Below, in pieces: positions 58,707 through 64,000 of a stretch of 64,000 nucleotides of DNA; position 1 is the first letter of the stretch; each line of letters opens with the position of its first letter. This DNA is from Streptacidiphilus fuscans (GTDB lineage Bacteria > Actinomycetota > Actinomycetes > Streptomycetales > Streptomycetaceae). The position numbers and the translations under genes are program-made. The notes beneath the pieces are model-generated. The model did not search any database. It saw nothing but the letters and a program-made list of their open reading frames with translations, and was not told where the DNA came from. Location of the stretch: positions 1 to 64,000 of the forward strand of contig NZ_JADPRT010000002.1 in assembly GCF_015690355.1 (NCBI RefSeq), given 5' to 3'.

Positions 58707-59003
58707 TATGAGCGGGACAAGGCTCCGTGCAAGGGACGAGATCCGGAGGCATCAGCAGCGAGCGGCTCGACTTGGACTGATGTCCATCCACTGTGCAGTA
58801 CGGCACCGGAACGCCTGCTTCACCGTGCAACAAGCCACTCCACAGGGGGCGTCGCCGGTCCTACATTGACGTGGGCGTGCCGATTGGGTGAGGGGCCGGG
58901 CGCTTCGGAGCAGGTCAGCCGGGGGCGTCGCCAGCGTGGCGTGGCAGGTGGGTCGAGCAGGTGGGCCGAGCGGTGTGACGGCCCGGGTGTGGTGGAGGTG
59001 TCT

Positions 59004-59099
59004 GTGCGGTCGCCGGTGGCGTGTGTCGCGGATGTGGTGGAGCTCGGGGCGGCGCTCTACGCCGCGAAGGTGGGCCTGCTGGAACTGGCCACCGCATGA
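59004..59099 (+). CDS. Small coupled ORF before methyltransferase
   Basis: 31 residues from GTG 59004, 5 nt after GGAGG (58994-58998): Arg-Ser-Pro then VACVADVVELGAALYAAKVG, LLELATA. Helical, mostly hydrophobic. The stop overlaps the ATG of the methyltransferase by 4 nt (ATGA), the usual sign of translational coupling. May be a leader peptide, a tiny partner protein or an N-terminal remnant. Nothing recognised. Confidence 0.4.
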   Translation: MRSPVACVADVVELGAALYAAKVGLLELATA

Positions 59100-59827
59100 C
59101 CGGCGCGGGCGGTCCGGCGGGCGGGGGAGGCGTTGTCCCGCCGATCGGGGACACGTTGGTCACCCCGCGGCCCTTCGACGAGTACTGCGCGAGCTTCGGG
59201 CTCTCCCCGCGCGAGCTCCTGGCCGGGCCGGTGCTGGACTGCCCGGCGGGTGCGAGCGACTTCGCGGCGACCGTGCGCGGACTCGGCGGGCGGGCCGTGA
59301 GCGTCGACCCGTCCTACGCCCTCGGCCGGGAGGGCCTGGCCCGACGCTGCAAGGACGATTTGGTCCGCGTGCACGCGTGGGCACGGGGTCAGACGTGGCG
59401 GTGCCGGGTCGGCCCGGACGGCACTTGGGACCGGATCGCCGACTGGCGCGCCTCCGCCGAGAAGTTCCTCGAGGACCTCGCGCGGGACCGGGCCCGGCGG
59501 GGCGGCCGTTACGTGGCTGCGGCGCTGCCTCAACTTCCCTTCCCCGACGGTACGTTCCGCCTGGTCGTCTCCGGGTTCCTGTTGTTCAGCTACGCCGACC
59601 GCCTGGATCCGGAGTTCCATCTCGCGGCGGTGCGTGAGCTGCTGCGGGTGAGTCACGGGGAGGTGCGGCTGCATCCCCTCAACGATTACCTGGGCCACCC
59701 GTACGCCCAACTTGGCGCGCTGCTGGACCGGTTGGCGGCGGAGGGCGTCGTGGCCGAGATCAGGCCGGTGACCAGTCCCACCCTCGCCGCGGACAACCGC
59801 ACGCTCGTCCTGTCCCGGCCGCGGTGA
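59096..59827 (+). CDS. SAM-dependent methyltransferase-like protein
   Basis: 243 residues from ATG 59096. The fold reads as class I methyltransferase with a degenerate motif I: VLDCPAGASDFAATVRGLGG (instead of GxGxG), acidic strand-2 end in AVSVDPSYALG, then LPFPDGTFRLVVSGFLLFSYA (post-I) and FHLAAVRELLRVSHGEVRLH. Altered glycine loop as in several actinomycete homologues of cyclopropane or tRNA-type enzymes, so SAM binding needs proof. Coupled to the 31-residue ORF before it. Followed by convergent PPOX gene. Confidence 0.7.
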   Translation: MTGAGGPAGGGGVVPPIGDTLVTPRPFDEYCASFGLSPRELLAGPVLDCPAGASDFAATVRGLGGRAVSVDPSYALGREGLARRCKDDLVRVHAWARGQTWRCRVGPDGTWDRIADWRASAEKFLEDLARDRARRGGRYVAAALPQLPFPDGTFRLVVSGFLLFSYADRLDPEFHLAAVRELLRVSHGEVRLHPLNDYLGHPYAQLGALLDRLAAEGVVAEIRPVTSPTLAADNRTLVLSRPR

Positions 59828-59889
59828 CCCTGGATCGGGCCAGCCGGGCGGCGCGCGCCGGGTCAGGTGCGCCGGCCGGGTCAGCTGGC

Positions 59890-60359
<470 letters not shown>

Positions 60360-60360
<1 letters not shown>

Positions 60361-61958
60361 CAGTTCTGCTCCTCTCGGCGGCCTTCGGCCACAGTAGTGC
60401 GTGTCGCGGCGGCGCTGCGGATGTGCGTCCAGACCAGCGTGGCGAGGGTCAGCGCGGTAGCGGCGTGGAGCAGCCACCAGCCTGGGCCGAACGTCACCGA
60501 CAGTTCGGCGGCGAGGGACGCCGGCAGGGCGCGGACCAGTGCGAAGTGGTCGGGCCGCAGCTGCAGGTCCGTGACCACCAGACAGACCGGAAGGACCAGG
60601 GCACAGGCGTATCCGACGATCCGCAGGACGATGTGCGGACGGTACGGCAGGACGGCCGCGCAGACGAGCGCGGTCAGCGCAGGCAGAAGCAACAGCCAGG
60701 GCAGCAGCGCCCCGTTCGACGCGAGGGAGGGGAACCCGTCGAGTCCGAGAGCGCGGTGGACCGGGAGGCTGTTCCGGTCGAGCGCGCGCTGCATGTTGGT
60801 CAGTGACTGCGGGGTCGCGTGGGGGAGGGTGAGGCTGAGACCGGCCGCGGTGAGCGGCATGGCGATGCCGATCAGGGCCAGCACGCCGACCGGCGCGAGT
60901 ACGGGCACCGCGCGCCGGAAGCGCGGCTGCGGTCCCGGCGCGGGCGTGGGCGGTGCGGATGGTGGTGTCCGCCGTGGCGGCGGGAAGGCCGCGTGGACGA
61001 CGGGCCCGTCGGCGCCCGGGCGGGGGACCGAACCGGCGACCGGACCGTCGGCCGAACCGGCGAGCGGTCGGGTGGCCGGGGCCGTGGGCGGGTACGGCAG
61101 CGGCGTCCGGGCGAGCAGGGACTCGGCCTGCGGGCCGGTGAGGCGGGCTGCGGGGTCCTTCTCCAGCAGCCCGTTGATCAGCGGGGCCAGCGGACCGGCC
61201 AGTGCCGTCGGCGGAGCGTCCTCGAACAGGACCGCTGTCAGGGTGGCCACGGGGGTGTCCCGCCGGAACGGCAGTCGGCCTTCCACGGCCTGGTAGAGCG
61301 TGGCTCCGAGCGAGAACAGGTCACCGGCCGGGGCAGCCGGGGAACCGTGGGCGCGCTCGGGCGCGAGGTAGTCCACGGAGCCGATGAACACGCCGGAGGC
61401 GGTCAGCGCCGTCTGGTCCTGCTGCACCGCGATCCCGAAGTCGGCCAACAGCACCTGGCCGTCGTCGGCCAGCAGGATGTTCGCCGGCTTCACGTCGCGG
61501 TGGACGATCCCGGCCGCGTGCGCCGCGCCGAGCGCGGCGAGAACGGCCTGGGCGACGCGCGCCACGTCGGCGGCCGGGAGCGGGCCCTCCGCCGCGATCC
61601 GGTCCTCCAGCGAACGACCGACGATCAACTGCATCACGGTCCACGGCACGCCGGAGTCCACGACGACGTCATGGACTCCGGCGACGTTCGGATGGTCCCG
61701 CAACCGGGCCGCGTGCCGGGCCTCGCGCTGGGCGCGGAGCACTCGCTCGCTGTGCTCCTCCGGCGAGGCCGCGGACGGAAGTTGGACCTCCTTGACGGCC
61801 ACGTCGACGCCGAGCACCTCGTCGTGGGCCAGCCACACGCTGCCGAAGCCGCCGCTGCCCAGCCGCCTCTGGAGCCGGTACCGTCCACCGACCAGCCGCC
61901 CCGGTCGGCCTGCGCCGGTGTCCCCGACGACCCCGACGTCGTTGCCTTCCTCCGACAC
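60360..61958 (-). CDS. Membrane Ser/Thr protein kinase
   Basis: 532 residues from GTG 61958. Kinase domain about 25-290: LGSGGFGSVWLA, the Lys in VAVKEV, HRDVKPAN (around 152), DFGIAV, a canonical APE in YLAPERA. After a Pro/Ala-rich linker (about 295-370) come about five hydrophobic segments (RAVPVLAPVGVLALIGIAM, ALLPWLLLLPALTALVCAAV, GYACALVLPVCLVV, WLLHAATALTLATLVW), an unusual multi-TM tail instead of PASTA repeats. It may respond to the membrane itself. Followed immediately by the PPOX gene. The last residues end in RREEQN at the PPOX start. Confidence 0.87.
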
Positions 61959-62048
61959 GCTCTGCCCCCGTCCCTGTCCCAACTGCGTTTCGCCACCGCA
62001 GTGTTCCAGATCCACGCGCGCGTCAGGGCCGCATCGGCGCCGGATGCC

Positions 62049-63299
62049 TCAGCAGCGCGCTCCGGCAGTGGCTGCTTCGGCGGCGACGGAGCGGCGACGG
62101 GCGAGGCGGCCCGAGCAGCGGTAGCCGACGAGCATGACGGCGATGACCGCCGCCGTCTCCGCGCTGCCGTAGGCCCAGGTCGAGGCGCTCGCCTGCTTGG
62201 GCGGCAGCTTCGGCGGCGGTGCGTCGCCGACGGCCGACTGCCCGGTCTGCTCGCTCTGCTGCGCCTGATAGGCCTGGTAGGCCTGGTTGCGGGCGGAGCC
62301 GTGCAGGAACGGTGCGACGAACAGCACCAGCAGGACCAGTGCGACCTCGGCCGCGACGACCACCGGGAAACGCCGCAGGGCGATTCCGGCGGCACGTCCG
62401 GCCTCACCGTCGGTGCGCAGCGCATCGATCCGGGGGTGCAGCCAGAACTGGTTGAACGCGCCCAGCAGGAGCACCGCGCCGAATATCAGGATCTTCACGC
62501 CGAGCACGCGCCCGTACATGGTGCTGAACAACTGGCCCGGTCCGTCGACGTGCTCCCAGTACAGGAACAGTCCGGACAGGGTGATCGCCGCGACGCAGGC
62601 CATGGCCGCCAGGGAGAAGCGGCGGACGGCCGGTGCCCAGAAGGCGGCGCGGTCGGCGGGCACCACCGCGCCGGGCAGGGCGAGCAGCAGCAGGCCGACG
62701 AGTCCGCCCAGCCAGACCGCTGCGCCGAAGAGGTGTGCCATCCAGACGACCGTCTCGAAGACGGTGCGCCCCAGGCCGTTCCGGACCTGGGTCGGGAACC
62801 TGGCGCTGCCCAGGGCGATCAGACCGGCCGTCAGACCCGACCACAGCAGCGCGCCGTGGACGCGTGCGGCGGGCGCGCGGCGCCTTGCCACGGGGACGAG
62901 CAGCGCGGCACCGAGCAGCGGCAGGGTCACCTGGAGGCCGGAGAGCAGCCCAGCGGCGGTGCCGTCGAAGAGCCCGGCCCAGGCGGCGTTGTAGTCGTAG
63001 CCTCCGCCCGGTGCGCCGGCGGCGTCGTGCGCCAGGGCGGCCAGCGAGGCCGGGCCCGCGAGCACTCCGGCCGCGACGGCTGCGGCGGTCAGCCGGGTGC
63101 GGACCTCAGCATGGGTGGCCGCTCCGACCCGCCGGGAGGGGCCCGCCACCAGCAGGGCGAGCACGACCAGTCCGACGAAGGCCATCGCCGTGGTCCAACT
63201 CGCCCAGGCCAGCGCGCTGTCCAGGAACGGTCCCAGCGGCGTGGACGGCGGCGGTGCCGCGGTCGGGAGCGACTGCGGCAGCGGGTCGGACAAGGGCAT
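62049..63299 (-). CDS. CopD-family copper/membrane protein behind an iron box
   Basis: 416 residues, eight to nine membrane segments; FETVVWMAHLFGAAVWLGGL (His in a membrane helix, copper ligand of CopD) and FLYWEHVDGPGQLFSTMYGR, VKILIFGAVLLLGAFNQFWL are the family's signature helices. Proteins of this family import copper or work with CopC-like chaperones in cuproenzyme maturation. No CopC domain is fused here. A perfect DmdR1/IdeR iron box lies 47-65 nt upstream, so the gene is likely controlled by iron rather than by copper alone. C terminus is a Gln/Ala-rich tail with one TM. Confidence 0.85.
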   Translation of the reverse strand: MPLSDPLPQSLPTAAPPPSTPLGPFLDSALAWASWTTAMAFVGLVVLALLVAGPSRRVGAATHAEVRTRLTAAAVAAGVLAGPASLAALAHDAAGAPGGGYDYNAAWAGLFDGTAAGLLSGLQVTLPLLGAALLVPVARRRAPAARVHGALLWSGLTAGLIALGSARFPTQVRNGLGRTVFETVVWMAHLFGAAVWLGGLVGLLLLALPGAVVPADRAAFWAPAVRRFSLAAMACVAAITLSGLFLYWEHVDGPGQLFSTMYGRVLGVKILIFGAVLLLGAFNQFWLHPRIDALRTDGEAGRAAGIALRRFPVVVAAEVALVLLVLFVAPFLHGSARNQAYQAYQAQQSEQTGQSAVGDAPPPKLPPKQASASTWAYGSAETAAVIAVMLVGYRCSGRLARRRSVAAEAATAGARC

Positions 63300-63345
63300 G
63301 GCGAACCATCCTTCGCGGGCGAGGGCAGGCAATGACGCGGCGTTA

Positions 63346-63364
63346 TTAGGTAAGCCTTACCTAA
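63346..63364. promoter_or_regulatory. Iron box (DmdR1/IdeR-type)
   Basis: TTAGGTAAGCCTTACCTAA is a perfect 19-bp palindrome matching the consensus TTAGGTTAGGCTAACCTAA. It lies 47 nt upstream of the CopD-like start; repression by Fe(II)-loaded DmdR1/IdeR is expected. Confidence 0.8.
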
Positions 63365-63421
63365 CCTCACGGGAGGAGTGGTGCGCAAACGAGGGTGGCT
63401 GCTGCGGGTGGCCACGGGCGG

Positions 63422-63838
63422 TCACGAATCGAGGAGCGCCTGCCAGTCGATGGTGCTGTCCTCCGTGCCGTACGGGACCAGGTCCGACGTCGCGTCCAGG
63501 AACCCACGGACGTCCGGGAAGGCCATGATCAGCATGACCGGTTCGGCCGGGCCGCCCGCCGCAACGCCCAGCTCCAGCAGGAGCCAGTCCTCGGTGATCG
63601 GCCGGACTCTGATGTCGCCGTCGCCGACAGCATGGGTCAGTCCCTCGCGGAGCAGGTCGCGGGCGAGCAGCCAGGATCCTGCTTCGAGGCACGGGTGCTG
63701 ACGCTTCGTCATCAGCCGGATCCCGACCGCGTACGCGTCGGCGGCGTCGTAACGCAGCTCGATCCGGGCCGGCATGCAGTGGCCGGAGACGATCACGCCG
63801 GTCAGGTCCCGCCGCACCTCGATGAATTCGCTGTTCAT
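63422..63838 (-). CDS. SsgA/SsgB-like sporulation and cell-division protein
   Basis: 138 residues from ATG 63838 (AAGGGG 5 nt upstream). Matches the SALP family: RYDAADAYAVGIRLMTKR, WLLARDLLREGLTHAVGDGD, IRVRPITEDWLLLELGVAAG, FLDATSDLVPYGTEDSTIDW, with the compact all-beta SsgB fold. Members guide FtsZ localisation and septum or peptidoglycan remodelling in sporulating actinomycetes, so this gene anchors the window to a mycelial genus. It is a paralogue, not identifiable as SsgA or SsgB by sequence here. It lies on the minus strand, 57 nt downstream of the iron box, which points to the CopD side. Confidence 0.9.
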   Translation of the reverse strand: MNSEFIEVRRDLTGVIVSGHCMPARIELRYDAADAYAVGIRLMTKRQHPCLEAGSWLLARDLLREGLTHAVGDGDIRVRPITEDWLLLELGVAAGGPAEPVMLIMAFPDVRGFLDATSDLVPYGTEDSTIDWQALLDS

Positions 63839-64000
63839 GATCACCCCTTGGTCGCCGTCGTCCCTGCCTGTGGCCTCCCCTGGGTCGACCGGTATTCGGA
63901 GCAGTCGGTGGGAGCGGTTGGGTCCGGTCGGTGCCTCTGGAGCGGAGGACGACCCGTCCGGATCGGCGGCAGCCTCGAATGCCGGGTGTGAACAGACTTC
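63839..64000. other. Right edge without a clear gene
   Basis: 162 nt upstream of the SsgA-like gene. GC-rich; I see no gene or clear promoter element. The promoter of the SALP gene should lie here. Confidence 0.5.

Overview
The window is high-GC (about 70-74 %) linear-chromosome-type actinomycete DNA, most likely from Streptomycetaceae (Streptomyces, Kitasatospora, Streptacidiphilus or a close relative). The support is an SsgA-like sporulation protein (63422-63838), several Ser/Thr kinases, two-component systems of the NarL type, a DmdR1/IdeR-type iron box, leaderless-looking starts, and one copy of the short GC-rich repeat (CAGTTCCCCGCGCCCCT end) that is scattered through Streptomyces chromosomes. 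No rRNA, tRNA, CRISPR array, transposase or phage gene was seen; it reads as accessory/arm-type chromosome with about 60 protein genes. || Layout. 1-2571: small HTH/DUF3887 gene behind a double palindromic operator, an unknown small gene, an ArsR-type regulator. 2572-9161: secreted DD-peptidase-like serine hydrolase, methyltransferase, Old Yellow Enzyme divergent from a MerR regulator, membrane protein, amino-acid permease. 9162-18564: secreted phosphoesterase with accessory domains, DHA2 exporter, DHFR-like reductase, ECF sigma factor with SnoaL tail, class-A-like serine hydrolase, secreted S53 peptidase, beta-carbonic anhydrase. 18641-25987: response regulator, membrane protein, a decayed zone holding pieces of a TPR protein and a phosphotransferase, methyltransferase, Bax-inhibitor-1 protein, TOPRIM protein, ICMT-like methyltransferase with a 24-bp palindromic operator, alpha/beta hydrolase divergent from TetR. 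26051-29566: MacB/FtsX-type ABC transporter. || 29773-36809: a compact ketosynthase/hydrolase/ACP/ketosynthase operon, divergent from a response-regulator/histidine-kinase pair that probably controls it; then a small Cys/His/Pro-rich peptide gene (37035-37214) and a suspicious poly-G/poly-C inverted tract. 37422-44865: a five-gene, translationally coupled operon (asparagine-synthetase-like amidotransferase, PrpF-like isomerase, dihydroorotase-like amidohydrolase, MFS exporter, multicopper oxidase). I regard this as the best candidate in the window for an undescribed small-molecule pathway. Its exporter gene carries an in-frame insertion of the Streptomyces repeat. || 45088-56209: SDR, SGNH lipase, ankyrin protein, Ser/Thr kinase with a ricin-like outer domain, DUF574 methyltransferase, then a sugar/redox block on the minus strand (universal stress protein, gluconokinase, alcohol dehydrogenase, GH15 glucosidase, glucose-6-phosphate dehydrogenase). 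56501-64000: PadR plus FAD monooxygenase operon, a small coupled ORF with a methyltransferase, Ser/Thr kinase plus F420-type PPOX protein, CopD-like protein behind an iron box, SsgA-like protein. Functions are assigned from motifs and remembered family features, without database search.
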